This document shows, piece after piece, positions 50,281 to 60,592 of a stretch of DNA of 64,000 nucleotides. The notes beneath the pieces are model-generated. The model saw nothing but the letters and a program-made list of their open reading frames with translations, made no database searches and had not been told where the DNA came from. Made by a program: the position numbers and the translations under genes. Positions within the stretch are counted from its first letter, which is position 1. Each line of letters begins with the position of its first letter. The stretch is from Frigoribacterium faeni. Its GTDB lineage: Bacteria > Actinomycetota > Actinomycetes > Actinomycetales > Microbacteriaceae. The DNA is taken from contig NZ_JAAOYW010000002.1 in the NCBI RefSeq assembly GCF_011761235.1, positions 248,001 through 312,000 on the forward strand, in the 5' to 3' direction.

Positions 50281-50650
50281 CGAACTGGTCCGCGACGGTG
50301 CGCAGCAGCACGGCGAGCTTGGCGCCGTTCTGCGGGTAGCGGCCGTGGCGGAGGTCTCCGCCGGCCTGGTCGAGCACCTTCACGAGGTCCTCGACGATGA
50401 CCGCCATGTCGTCGGCGCTGCGCCGGTTGCGCTTGACGAGGCTCGGGGCGGCCTCGAGGACGCGCACCGAGAGGGCCTGGGCGCCGCGCTTGCCGTCGGC
50501 GATCCCGTACTCGAGGCGGGTGCCCGCCTTGACGCCGACGGTGCCCGCGGGCAGGGCGGACGCGTGGAGGAAGACCTCCTGGCCGTCATCGCTGCTGATG
50601 AAGCCGAAGCCCTTCTCGTCGTCGTAGAACTTGACCTTGCCGGTGGGCAT
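50273..50650 (-). CDS. Cold-shock domain protein with C-terminal extension
   Basis: 125 residues. The first ~65 residues are a cold-shock domain (GKVKFYDDEKGFGFISSDDGQEVFLHASALPAG; RNP1 KGFGFI, RNP2 VFLHAS) that binds single-stranded nucleic acid. The extra ~60 residues (VKRNRRSADDMAVIVEDLVKVLDQAGGDLRHGRYPQNGAKLAVLLRTVADQFDA) are helical and match a family seen in actinobacteria next to DUF3027. ATG 50650. Coupled to the DUF3027 gene. Confidence 0.93.
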   Translation of the reverse strand: MPTGKVKFYDDEKGFGFISSDDGQEVFLHASALPAGTVGVKAGTRLEYGIADGKRGAQALSVRVLEAAPSLVKRNRRSADDMAVIVEDLVKVLDQAGGDLRHGRYPQNGAKLAVLLRTVADQFDA

Positions 50651-50744
50651 GAGATGACTCCTCGTCGGGGTGGGCGTGCGCCCTGAGCTTAGGACGTGAG
50701 GCACGGGACCGCCGTGCTCGGCGGCCTGCCACTACTCTGGGCAG

Positions 50745-51023
50745 GTGGCAGACAAGAGCGAGCAGACGGCACCTCAGGGCGTCCATCGTACTGAACGCGT
50801 CCTGATCGTCATGATGGTCACCATCGTGGGGCTCTCGATCGCGGCCTTCGTGGTCCGCCTCGTGGGCAGGGTCGTCGGCGTCGACGACTACTCGGGCGGC
50901 GTGTGGCCCATGGTGACGATCCTGCCGCTCATCGGACTGCCGCTCGCGATCCTGTTGATCATCGCGTCGGTGGTGGTCAGCATCGTCCGGCGAAGCAGGG
51001 CGAGTCGCGACACCACACGGTAG
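50745..51023 (+). CDS. Small membrane protein
   Basis: 92 residues, two hydrophobic helices (VLIVMMVTIVGLSIAAFVV and VTILPLIGLPLAILLIIASVVVSIV) and a positive tail. GTG 50745 with a weak ribosome-binding site. Located 40 bp before the XPB operon; no family recognised. Confidence 0.7.
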   Translation: MADKSEQTAPQGVHRTERVLIVMMVTIVGLSIAAFVVRLVGRVVGVDDYSGGVWPMVTILPLIGLPLAILLIIASVVVSIVRRSRASRDTTR

Positions 51024-51063
51024 ACGCAGCACCGAGCTGCTCACCACCAGGAGGCCAGGCCCC

Positions 51064-52917
51064 ATGTCCAGTGCACTCGACCTCGCGGGCGTGCTCCGCT
51101 CCTCCGCGCCCGACGACCTCGTCCGGCGGCTGTCCTCGAGGCTGCTGCGCGCCTCCTCGGTCGACGACGCGTTCGACCTCGCCGACACCCTGCTCGACCC
51201 GTCGTCGGTGCGCGACGCCCTGTCTCACCTCGACCGCACCGAGCTGCTCGTGCTGCACGCGGCCCGCACCCCGGGCGACCTCGACGCCCTCGCCGGGCGC
51301 GTCGACGCCGTCTTCGAGATCGGCCGGGGCGCGCTCGCCCTCGCGGTCGACCACCTCGTCGAGCTGTTCCTCGTCGTCCGTCAGGGCGACGGCCCGGCCG
51401 CGAGCGTCAGCACCCTCGACGGGGTCGCCGAGCGCCTCGACGACGACCCGACCCTGTCGCCCGGCCGCCTCGGCGCCGAGCACCCGCCCGTCGTGCTGGA
51501 GGCCGTCGCCGACGTCGACCGCGACGCGACCGACGCCCGATCGGCCGAGCGCCTCTACGCCGTCGTGATCGAGGTCGCCGAGATCCTCCGCGCCCTCGAC
51601 CGCTCCCCGGCCCGCGAGCTCGCCAAGGGCGGCCTGGCGCTGCCCGAGGTGCGACGGCTCGCCGAGGCCGCCCGCCTCGACGTCGACGACGTCCCCGCCG
51701 TCGTGGGCATCGCCTCCCGCGCCGGCCTCGCGGCCGCGGGCCCCGACGGCGTGGCGACCACGCAGGACGCGGCGGCCTGGCTCGCGTCCTCGTGGCCCGA
51801 CCGCTGGGAGTCGCTCACCCGCGCGTGGCTCGCCTCGCTGCCCGCCGAGATCCTGGCGGTGCTGCACGAGCGCGTCGAGACGTCGTGGGGCGAGCCGCTG
51901 TCGGAGTACGCCTGCTGGGCGTACCCGGCGGGCCGCGCGTGGCTGCCCGAGCGGCTCGCGGCCTTCGCCCGCGCCGCCGAGCTGCTGGGCCTCACGAGCG
52001 GGCAGGCCCCCACCCGGGCCGCCGTCGCCCTGCTGCGCGAGGGGCCGGAGGCGGCGCGCACCAGGGTCGCCGAGCTGCTGCCCGACGCCATCGAGCAGGT
52101 GTACCTGCAGCACGACCTCACCGTGGTCGCACCCGGTCCGCTGGCCCCGGCGCTGGACGCCCGCCTCCGGGTCATCGCCGACGTCGAGAGCGCGGGGCTC
52201 GCCGCCACCTACCGCATCACCGAGGGCGGCATCCAGCGTGCGCTGACCGCCGGCGAGACGGCGGACAGCCTCCGGTCGTTCCTCGACGGCATCAGCCTCA
52301 CGGGCGTGCCGCAGCCGCTCGACTACCTGCTGCAGCAGTCCGCCGAGCGCCACGGCCGGTACCGGGTCGAGCGCGTCGTCGGCGGCGCCGACCTGCCCGC
52401 CGGCGCCGTGACGGTCGTCAGCTCCGACGAGCGGACGAGCGTCGACACCCTCGAGGTCGACCACGCCCTGGCTCCCCTCGCCCTGCAGCGCGTCGACGCG
52501 CAGCGCGTGGCGACGACCTTCGACCGCGACACCGTCTTCTGGGCGCTGAGCGACGAGCGCTACCCCGTGGTCGTCGTCGACGGCGACGGCGAGACGGCTC
52601 CCCCGGCTCGCCGCCGCCTGCACCGGCCCGTGCCGGTGCCGCCGCGCGACGCCGTGCGCGACATGGTCGAGCGCCTGACGGCGGGCACCGAGGCCAGCAC
52701 CGAGACGACCGACCGCGCGTGGATCACCCGCCAGCTCGACGCCGCGGTGAAGGGCCGCCTCACGGTGACGATCGCGATCGCCATGCCCGACGGCAGCACG
52801 AGCCACCTCGAGATGGAGCCGACCGGCGTCGGCGGCGGCCGCGTGCGCGGCCGCGACAAGAAGTCCGACGTCGAGCGCACGCTGCCGCTCTCGCACGTCG
52901 TCTCGGTGTCGAGCTAG
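51064..52917 (+). CDS. Helicase-associated domain protein (XPB partner)
   Basis: 617 residues. The family, encoded next to XPB helicases in mycobacteria and relatives, carries a helicase C-terminal-like / XPB_Ssl2 domain rather than a motor. Characteristic parts: LRSSAPDDLVRRLSSRLLRASSVDDAF, LDRTELLVLHAARTPGDLD, and the C-terminal YLQHDLTVVAPGPLAPALDARLRVIADVESAG, GVPQPLDYLLQQSAERHGRYRV. It contains no Walker A. ATG 51064 after AGGAGGCC. It is 98 bp from the XPB gene on the same strand, suggesting a common role in DNA repair or transcription. Confidence 0.88.
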   Translation: MSSALDLAGVLRSSAPDDLVRRLSSRLLRASSVDDAFDLADTLLDPSSVRDALSHLDRTELLVLHAARTPGDLDALAGRVDAVFEIGRGALALAVDHLVELFLVVRQGDGPAASVSTLDGVAERLDDDPTLSPGRLGAEHPPVVLEAVADVDRDATDARSAERLYAVVIEVAEILRALDRSPARELAKGGLALPEVRRLAEAARLDVDDVPAVVGIASRAGLAAAGPDGVATTQDAAAWLASSWPDRWESLTRAWLASLPAEILAVLHERVETSWGEPLSEYACWAYPAGRAWLPERLAAFARAAELLGLTSGQAPTRAAVALLREGPEAARTRVAELLPDAIEQVYLQHDLTVVAPGPLAPALDARLRVIADVESAGLAATYRITEGGIQRALTAGETADSLRSFLDGISLTGVPQPLDYLLQQSAERHGRYRVERVVGGADLPAGAVTVVSSDERTSVDTLEVDHALAPLALQRVDAQRVATTFDRDTVFWALSDERYPVVVVDGDGETAPPARRRLHRPVPVPPRDAVRDMVERLTAGTEASTETTDRAWITRQLDAAVKGRLTVTIAIAMPDGSTSHLEMEPTGVGGGRVRGRDKKSDVERTLPLSHVVSVSS

Positions 52918-53014
52918 GCGCCGACCCTCACGGCCGCCCCGGGTGCGCCCCTCGGGGGACGCCGGGGGCGGACACCGGCCGTCCCCAGGCGGGCCGCGCC
53001 TAGACTCGACCCTC

Positions 53015-54649
53015 ATGACCGGCCCCCTGATCGTGCAGAGCGACCGCACCGTCCTGCTCGAGGTGGCGCACCCCCAGGCGGAGGACGCTCGTCACGACCT
53101 GAGCGTGTTCGCCGAGCTGGAACGCGCGCCCGAGCACGTGCACACCTACCGCATCACGCGCCTCGGCCTCTGGAACGCGCGCGCCGCGGGCCACACCGCC
53201 GAGGACATGCTCGCCACGCTCGAGAAGTACAGCAAGTTCCCGGTGCCGCAGAGCGTCACGGTCGACGTGGCCGAGACGGTGGCGCGCTACGGCCGCATCG
53301 TCATCGAACGCGACGGCGACGCCCTCGTGCTGCGCGGCACCGACGACGCCGTGCTGCGCGAGGTCACCCGCGTCAAGAAGATCGGCGAGCTGCTCGGCGT
53401 GCGCCGCAGCGACACCGTGTGGGAGCTGCTGCCCTGGGCCCGCGGCGAGATCAAGCAGCAGCTGGTCAAGCTCGGCTGGCCCGCCGAGGACCACGCCGGC
53501 TACACCCCCGGCACCCCGCACGCGATCGAGCTCGACCAGACCGACTGGCAGCTGCGGGGCTACCAGCAGAAGGCGATCGACGAGTTCTTCGAGGGCGGCT
53601 CGGGCGTCGTGGTGCTGCCCTGCGGCGCCGGCAAGACCCTCGTGGGCGCGGGCGCGATGGCGGCCGCCGGCACGACGACGCTCATCCTCGTCACGAACAC
53701 CGTCAGCGCGCGGCAGTGGCGCGACGAGCTGCTGCGCCGCACCTCCCTGACGGAGGACGAGATCGGCGAGTACTCGGGCTCGGTGAAGGAGGTCAAGCCG
53801 GTCACGATCGCGACGTACCAGATCCTCACCGCGCGGCGTGCGGGCAAGTACACGCACCTGTCGCTGCTCGACGCGCTCGACTGGGGCCTCGTGGTCTACG
53901 ACGAGGTCCACCTGCTGCCGGCCCCGGTCTTCAAGCTGACGGCCGAGCTGCAGGCCCGCCGCCGGCTCGGCCTCACCGCGACGCTCGTCCGCGAGGACGG
54001 CCGCGAGGGCGACGTCTTCAGCCTGATCGGCCCCAAGCGGTTCGACGCTCCCTGGAAGGAGATCGAGGCACAGGGCTACATCTCGCCCGCGAGCTGCTTC
54101 GAGGTGCGCGTCGACCTGCCGCAGCAGGACCGGCTCGAGTACGCCGCCGCCCCTGACGACGAGCGCTACCGCCTCGCCGCGACGGCCCCCGCCAAGCTCG
54201 ACGTCGTGCGCCACCTGGTCGACCGGCACGAGGGCGAGCAGATCCTCGTCATCGGCCAGTACCTCGACCAGCTCGACGAGCTGGCCGCCGTGCTCGACGC
54301 CCCGACGCTGACCGGCGCGACGCCTGTCGACGAGCGCGAGCGGCTGTTCCAGGCGTTCCGGTCGGGCGAGGTCAAGGTGCTGGTCGTCTCGAAGGTGGCC
54401 AACTTCTCGGTCGACCTGCCGGAGGCGACGGTCGCCATCCAGGTGAGCGGCTCGTTCGGCTCCCGGCAAGAAGAGGCCCAGCGGCTCGGACGCCTGCTGC
54501 GGCCGAAGAAGTCCGGCCTGCCCGCCTCCTTCTACACGCTGGTCAGCCGCGACACGGTCGACCAGGACTTCGCGCAGAACCGCCAGCGGTTCCTCGCCGA
54601 GCAGGGCTACAGCTACACGATCCTCGACTCCCCGGCGCTGGCGGCGTGA
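53015..54649 (+). CDS. XPB/Ssl2-type DEAD-like DNA helicase
   Basis: 544 residues. Superfamily 2 helicase homologous to XPB/ERCC3. After an N-terminal damage-recognition-like domain (~residues 1-170) come the motor motifs: Q-motif region LRGYQQKAIDEF, Walker A LPCGAGKTLVG, DEVH box VVYDEVHLLPA, motif III LTATLVREDG, and motifs V/VI VVSKVANFSVDLPEA ... FGSRQEEAQRLGRLLRPKK. Start ATG 53015. In archaea and bacteria XPB unwinds DNA in a repair context. It overlaps the next gene by four bases (GTGA). Confidence 0.94.
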   Translation: MTGPLIVQSDRTVLLEVAHPQAEDARHDLSVFAELERAPEHVHTYRITRLGLWNARAAGHTAEDMLATLEKYSKFPVPQSVTVDVAETVARYGRIVIERDGDALVLRGTDDAVLREVTRVKKIGELLGVRRSDTVWELLPWARGEIKQQLVKLGWPAEDHAGYTPGTPHAIELDQTDWQLRGYQQKAIDEFFEGGSGVVVLPCGAGKTLVGAGAMAAAGTTTLILVTNTVSARQWRDELLRRTSLTEDEIGEYSGSVKEVKPVTIATYQILTARRAGKYTHLSLLDALDWGLVVYDEVHLLPAPVFKLTAELQARRRLGLTATLVREDGREGDVFSLIGPKRFDAPWKEIEAQGYISPASCFEVRVDLPQQDRLEYAAAPDDERYRLAATAPAKLDVVRHLVDRHEGEQILVIGQYLDQLDELAAVLDAPTLTGATPVDERERLFQAFRSGEVKVLVVSKVANFSVDLPEATVAIQVSGSFGSRQEEAQRLGRLLRPKKSGLPASFYTLVSRDTVDQDFAQNRQRFLAEQGYSYTILDSPALAA

Positions 54650-55215
54650 GCGGGCCCGACCTCGGCCCGGGCGACGTCCCGCTCGGCGACGACGAGCTCT
54701 GGCGCGACGGGCTGCGCCGTGTGTTCCTGGCCGACCAGTCGCCGTGGGCGGCCTTCGGGCCCCTGGTCGCCTCCCTCGACCACGAGGCCGTGGAGTACCG
54801 GGGCCAGCGCTCCCGCACCGCCCCGTGGGACCCGACGGTCGTCGTGTCGGTCGAGCGCACCTACGAGGTGCAGGGCGGCCTGCACGCCGGCGCCAGCCTG
54901 AGCGTCGTCACGTGGACGCGCGACCCCGAGGTGCTCGAGCGCAGCGACCTGCTCGCGGGCTCCCCCGTGGTCGACCACCTGTACGCGGGCCTCAGCGCCG
55001 TGGCCGACCTGGACGACGCCGAGGAGGCGCGGGTCGTCACTGCGCCCGTCGAGCGGTTCCCGGGATGGGAGATCGCCCGCGCCTCCGGCTACACGGCCGT
55101 GCTCGAGCAGCGCGACGGCGTCGCCTTCACCCTCGCCGTGCCGGACGAGCTGCTCGAGCTGACGACCCGCATCGCCCTGGTGCCGAACACGGAGTGGGAC
55201 GACCCGACCGCGTAG
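54646..55215 (+). CDS. Hypothetical protein coupled to XPB
   Basis: 189 residues. GTG 54646 overlaps the XPB stop. An alpha-beta protein (DDELWRDGLRRVFLADQSPWAAFGPLVASLDHEAVEYRG; VVSVERTYEVQGGLHAGASLSVVTW) without recognised motifs, signal or helix. Overlap suggests a working relationship with the helicase. Confidence 0.78.
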   Translation: MSGPDLGPGDVPLGDDELWRDGLRRVFLADQSPWAAFGPLVASLDHEAVEYRGQRSRTAPWDPTVVVSVERTYEVQGGLHAGASLSVVTWTRDPEVLERSDLLAGSPVVDHLYAGLSAVADLDDAEEARVVTAPVERFPGWEIARASGYTAVLEQRDGVAFTLAVPDELLELTTRIALVPNTEWDDPTA

Positions 55216-55374
55216 TCCAGGCACCTGGGCCGGACGCTGCGCCCGGACGCCGGGCCCGGAAGCCGGGAACGGACGCTCGGGGTCAGCGAGCTGGCGGCGC
55301 GCACGCTGCCGACACGCGGCTGACGCACTCACGACTCACAGGGAACACCGAGGGCGCGGACAGATACTGGGGCC

Positions 55375-56067
55375 ATGAGCGACGGCCCCAAGATTCTCAT
55401 CGTCGATGACGAGCCCAACATCCGCGACCTGCTGACCACCAGCCTCCGGTTCGCCGGCTTCGCCGTGCGTGCGGTCGGCAACGGCGCCCAGGCGATCTCC
55501 GCCGTGCTCGAAGAAGAGCCCGACCTGATCATCCTCGACGTCATGCTGCCCGACATGAACGGCTTCGGCGTCACCAAGCGCCTGCGGTCGTCGGGCTACA
55601 CGTCGCCGATCCTGTTCCTCACCGCGAAGGACGACACGGAGGACAAGATCACCGGCCTCACCGTCGGCGGCGACGACTACGTGACGAAGCCCTTCAGCCT
55701 CGACGAGATCGTGGCCCGCATCAAGGCGATCCTCCGTCGCACCATGAACGAGGACGAGGACGCGATCATCCGCGCCGGCGAGCTCACCATGGACCAGGAC
55801 ACCCACGAGGTCACCATCGGCGAGACGGCCATCGAGCTCAGCCCCACCGAGTTCAAGCTGCTGCGCTACCTCATGCTCAACCCCAACCGGGTGCTGTCGA
55901 AGGCGCAGATCCTCGACCACGTGTGGGAGTACGACTTCAACGGCGACGCCGGCATCGTCGAGAGCTACATCTCGTACCTGCGCCGCAAGCTCGACCAGTT
56001 CTCGGCCGAGCCGATCATCCAGACGAAGCGCGGCTTCGGCTACATGCTCAAGGCCGCCAAGGCCTGA
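55375..56067 (+). CDS. OmpR/PhoB family response regulator
   Basis: 230 residues. Receiver: acidic pair VDDEPN, phosphoacceptor Asp in LIILDVMLPDMNG, and Lys in YVTKPFSLDEI. DNA-binding winged helix: ELSPTEFKLLRYLMLNPNRVLSKAQILDHVWEYDFNGDAGIVESYISYLRRKL, then TKRGFGYML. ATG 55375. Followed by its kinase gene; a strong hairpin lies between them. Confidence 0.95.
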   Translation: MSDGPKILIVDDEPNIRDLLTTSLRFAGFAVRAVGNGAQAISAVLEEEPDLIILDVMLPDMNGFGVTKRLRSSGYTSPILFLTAKDDTEDKITGLTVGGDDYVTKPFSLDEIVARIKAILRRTMNEDEDAIIRAGELTMDQDTHEVTIGETAIELSPTEFKLLRYLMLNPNRVLSKAQILDHVWEYDFNGDAGIVESYISYLRRKLDQFSAEPIIQTKRGFGYMLKAAKA

Positions 56068-56080
56068 CGCGGTACGAACC

Positions 56081-56120
56081 CCGGTGGCGCCCGGGAGCCT
56101 CGGCTCCCAGGCGCCACCGG
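56081..56120. terminator. Hairpin between response regulator and kinase genes
   Basis: CCGGTGGCGCC and GGCGCCACCGG pair, with an inner stem GGGAGCC/GGCTCCC and a two-base loop; a nearly perfect 40-nt fold. In an operon this probably reduces read-through into the kinase gene or stabilises the upstream mRNA. Confidence 0.75.
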
Positions 56121-56134
56121 TATGTTCGCTTCCC

Positions 56135-57877
56135 ATGCACGAACGCCTGTCGCAGTGGTGGAACGAGATCTCCATCCGAACCAAGATCACCGGGATCACG
56201 GTCACCCTGGTGACCCTCGGCCTGCTGGTCGCGGGGCTCGGCACGATGACGGTGCTGAGCACCTACCTCTACGGCCAGGTCGACCTGTCGCTCAAGTCGG
56301 CGGCCGAGACGTTCTCCGGCGCCTCGCAGAGCGCGACCAACGCCCAGTCGTGCACGGTCACCTTCGGCGCGACGAGCAGCAGCTTCGTGGCGCTGTTCCG
56401 TGAGGACGGCACGCGCATCTGCGACAACGCCGACGAGCTGCAGGGCGGCACCGGCCCCGACCTCTCGGCGGTCGACCTGCCGCGGGCGGCCGCCGCGGCC
56501 GAGCCGATGAGCGTCTACAACTCCGACCACGACCAGCAGTGGCGCATCTACGCCTTCGACAAGCCCCTGACCCAGCGCGACCAGGTGACGGGCGTCGTCG
56601 AGCAGATCGACGCGACCATCGTCACGGGCACGAACCTCGCCAGCACGAACGCCGTGATCGGCCGCTTCAGCGGCATCTTCCTGGGCTTCGGCGTCTCGGT
56701 CATCGTGCTCGGCGCCGCGCTGACGCGTCTGCTCGTCACGTCGACGTTCTCGCCGCTGCGCGACGTCGAGGCCACGGCGGCCCGGTTCGCCGACGGCGAC
56801 TTCAGCCAGCGCCTCGACTCGACGACGCCCAACACCGAGGTCGGCCGCCTCAACCGCTCGCTCAACACGATGCTCAGCCGCATCGACTCAGCCTTCGACG
56901 ACCGCTCGAAGACCATCGACCAGATGCGGCGCTTCGTCGGCGACGCCAGCCACGAGCTGCGCACGCCCCTCGTCAGCCTGCGCGGCTACGCCGAGCTCTA
57001 CCGGATGGGCGCGCTCACCAAACCGGAGGACGTCGCGCAGGCGATGGACCGCATCGAGAAGGAGGCGATCCGCATGGGCGTCCTCGTGCAGGACCTCCTC
57101 GCGCTCGCCCGTCTCGACGAGTCGAAGCCCCTGGAGCTCGGCCCGGTCGACCTGGTCGCCATCGCCCGCGACTCCGCCCTCGACACCATGGCCTCGAACC
57201 CCGACCGCGACATCGCCGTCGTCGTGCACGACCCGGTCGTCAGCGGCCAGGTCGTCGAGGCGCCGGCTCCCGAGGCACCGGTCGCGGCCGACGACGCCGC
57301 GGTCGCGCCGCCCGGGTCGACGGGCGCCATCTCGTTCGCCGGGGCGACCCTCGCCCGCCTCCGTGGGCTGCGGGCCCGGGCCGTGCGGGCCGGTGAGCCC
57401 GTCGACGACGCCGGGTCGGGCGACCAGGCCGGCCACGGGCCGCAGGCTCCCGCCGTGGTGCTCGGCGAGGAGAACAAGCTGCGCCAGGTGATCACCAACC
57501 TCATGGGCAACGCCATGCGCTTCACCGAGCACGACAGCCCCATCGAGCTCGCCGTGCAGTCCGACCCCGGTCGCGGCGTGGCCACGATCGACATCGTCGA
57601 CCACGGCGAGGGCATCCCGCCCCAGATCCGCGAGAAGATCTTCCAGCGCTTCTGGCGTGCCGACTCGTCGCGCACCCGCGACACGGGCGGCTCGGGTCTC
57701 GGACTCGCCATCGTGTCGGGGATCGTCTCGGCCCACGGCGGCAGCGTCGACGTGCTCGACACCCCGGGCGGCGGAGCCACGTTCCGCGTCGCGCTGCCCC
57801 TCTTCCCCGAGGCGGCCAGCGCGGCCGGGGCGCCCGACGTGGCGACCCCCGCGCCCGTGCCGACCCCCGCCTCCTAG
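56135..57877 (+). CDS. HAMP-domain sensor histidine kinase with long insertion
   Basis: 580 residues. TM1 (~19-41, GITVTLVTLGLLVAGLGTMTVL) and TM2 (~185-207, FLGFGVSVIVLGAALTRLL) frame an outer sensor domain with two Cys (AQSCTVTF, RICDNADE). HAMP (FSPLRDVEATAARFADGDF), then the H-box RFVGDASHELRTPLVSLRGYAELY. Between DHp and the catalytic domain lies an unusual ~75-residue Ala/Pro/Asp-rich insertion (APAPEAPVAADDAAVAPPGS ...). Catalytic: NLMGNAMRFTEHDSPI, DHGEGIPPQI, GGSGLGLAI. ATG 56135. Partner of the upstream OmpR-type regulator. Confidence 0.93.
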   Translation: MHERLSQWWNEISIRTKITGITVTLVTLGLLVAGLGTMTVLSTYLYGQVDLSLKSAAETFSGASQSATNAQSCTVTFGATSSSFVALFREDGTRICDNADELQGGTGPDLSAVDLPRAAAAAEPMSVYNSDHDQQWRIYAFDKPLTQRDQVTGVVEQIDATIVTGTNLASTNAVIGRFSGIFLGFGVSVIVLGAALTRLLVTSTFSPLRDVEATAARFADGDFSQRLDSTTPNTEVGRLNRSLNTMLSRIDSAFDDRSKTIDQMRRFVGDASHELRTPLVSLRGYAELYRMGALTKPEDVAQAMDRIEKEAIRMGVLVQDLLALARLDESKPLELGPVDLVAIARDSALDTMASNPDRDIAVVVHDPVVSGQVVEAPAPEAPVAADDAAVAPPGSTGAISFAGATLARLRGLRARAVRAGEPVDDAGSGDQAGHGPQAPAVVLGEENKLRQVITNLMGNAMRFTEHDSPIELAVQSDPGRGVATIDIVDHGEGIPPQIREKIFQRFWRADSSRTRDTGGSGLGLAIVSGIVSAHGGSVDVLDTPGGGATFRVALPLFPEAASAAGAPDVATPAPVPTPAS

Positions 57878-58255
57878 TCCCGGGCGCCGCACCACCTCGG
57901 CCCGAAGCCCCGACTCGTTCCGGTTCAGCTCTGCTCGGCCTCCGAATTTGAGAGCATTCGGCGACGCGGGAACGGCGGCTGCGGGGCTCCCAGGGAAGCC
58001 TCCGGCGAATTGCTCTCGTTCTCCGAGCCGGGGGCTCCGAGGCGGTGCGGCGGCGCCGCGGCCTCTGTCAGGGGCGCGCGCTCCGAGAACGAGAGCACCC
58101 CCGTCTCGGCGGACCCGCGCCTCCTCGGTTCGTACGTCGGTCGCGCGCGGGATGCTCTCAAATTGCGCCCGAGACCGGTGGCGGCGGGGACGCCGAAGGG
58201 CGGCTCCCCCGGAGGAGAGCCGCCCTTGCGGATGACGCGGTGGTGCAGTCGCGGA
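57878..58255. other. Gene-free stretch between histidine kinase and groEL
   Basis: 378 bp between convergent genes, almost entirely occupied by the 220-bp nested palindrome. A copy of the recurrent 16-mer ACCCGCGCCTCCTCGG (58113-58128) lies inside. No ORF is supported. Confidence 0.7.
57945..58164. repeat. 220-bp nested palindrome with AT-rich outer arms
   Basis: Outer arms AATTTGAGAGCAT (57945-57957) and ATGCTCTCAAATT (58152-58164) are perfect 13-bp inverses. Inner arms TGCTCTCGTTCTC (58011-58023) and GAGAACGAGAGCA (58085-58097) are also perfect 13-bp inverses, extended by CGAG/CTCC. The centre holds GGCGGCGCCGCGGCC. Inner and outer arms share GAGAGCA. Located between the convergent kinase and groEL genes. 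Confidence 0.85.
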
Positions 58256-59899
<1,644 letters not shown>

Positions 59900-59916
59900 T
59901 CATGAAGCAGAAGCAT

Positions 59917-59941
59917 TGGCACTCACCAGCGGCGAGTGCCA
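59917..59941. promoter_or_regulatory. CIRCE operator (proximal)
   Basis: TGGCACTC-N9-GAGTGCCA, a perfect inverted repeat matching the CIRCE core (GCACTC-N9-GAGTGC), 42 bp upstream of the groEL start. HrcA binding site. Confidence 0.93.
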
Positions 59942-59951
59942 GGGACGATTC

Positions 59952-59976
59952 TGGCACTCTCACCTATGGAGTGCAA
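59952..59976. promoter_or_regulatory. CIRCE operator (distal)
   Basis: TGGCACTC-N9-GAGTGCAA; one arm base departs from symmetry. Its start lies 35 bp from that of the proximal CIRCE. Confidence 0.9.
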
Positions 59977-60002
59977 GTGAGCTCGCGCCTCCTCGCACAC
60001 GG

Positions 60003-60033
60003 CGGCGCCGCCTGCCGGGGGCAGGCGGCGCCG
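60003..60033. terminator. Strong 14-bp-stem terminator of the cold-shock gene
   Basis: CGGCGCCGCCTGCC (60003-60016), loop GGG, GGCAGGCGGCGCCG (60020-60033). Located 45-75 bp beyond the stop of the cold-shock gene. Confidence 0.85.
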
Positions 60034-60077
60034 GTGCCGACGACGGGCCCGGGAGGAGCCCGTCGGACGTCGTGCGG

Positions 60078-60281
60078 TCAGGCCGGGCGGACGCCCTCGG
60101 CCTGCGGGCCCTTGTCGCCCGTGCCCACCTCGAAGACGACCGCCTGGCCCTCCTCGAGGACCTTGTAGCCGCTCATGTCGATGGCCGAGTAGTGGACGAA
60201 GACGTCCTGGCCGCCCTCCTCGACGGTGATGAAGCCGTAGCCCTTCTCCGCGTTGAACCACTTGACGGTGCCGTGTGCCAT
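60078..60281 (-). CDS. CspA-type cold-shock protein
   Basis: 67 residues, the standard Csp length. [67 protein letters not shown]-type sequence, seen as KGYGFI (RNP1) and VFVHYS (RNP2). Binds single-stranded RNA/DNA as an RNA chaperone. ATG 60281 with AAGGGGAGC upstream. A long leader of about 200 nt or more would be typical; the upstream region has a phased GCAAC array. Confidence 0.96.
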   Translation of the reverse strand: MAHGTVKWFNAEKGYGFITVEEGGQDVFVHYSAIDMSGYKVLEEGQAVVFEVGTGDKGPQAEGVRPA

Positions 60282-60592
60282 GGTGCTGCTCCCCTTGCTG
60301 TCCTCCGGTGCGGCGCGTGCGATGGTGCCAGTGCCGGGTCTCCGCGCAGGCTCTGCGCGCCCCGACGTGGCGGCCTCGCCCGTGCTGCGCACGCGGTCGG
60401 CGAGCCGGAAGGGGGCGACCGAGACAGATGCTAGCCAGGGACGAGCCCGTGGAACAGGCCCCGGAGGCCGACATCGCCCACGGACCTGACGAATTCACAC
60501 GTTCTGCAACACGACCGCAACACGGCCGCAACACCTCGGCAACGACAGGGCCGGCAGGCGGGCACGCGCGGGACGGGGCGGGACGGTACGGA
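60282..60592. other. Gene-free stretch upstream of the cold-shock gene
   Basis: 311 bp. No ORF is supported. The half near the LytR-C gene end contains the phased GCAAC repeat array; the half near csp is GC-rich, with no clear promoter. Confidence 0.6.
60506..60543. repeat. Four GCAAC repeats at exactly 11-bp spacing
   Basis: GCAAC begins at 60506, 60517, 60528 and 60539; the first three extend to GCAACAC. Spacing is one helical turn, as in iteron or regulator-binding arrays. On the minus strand (GTTGC) it lies about 225-260 bp upstream of the cold-shock start codon and within 60 bp of the LytR-C stop. Confidence 0.85.
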
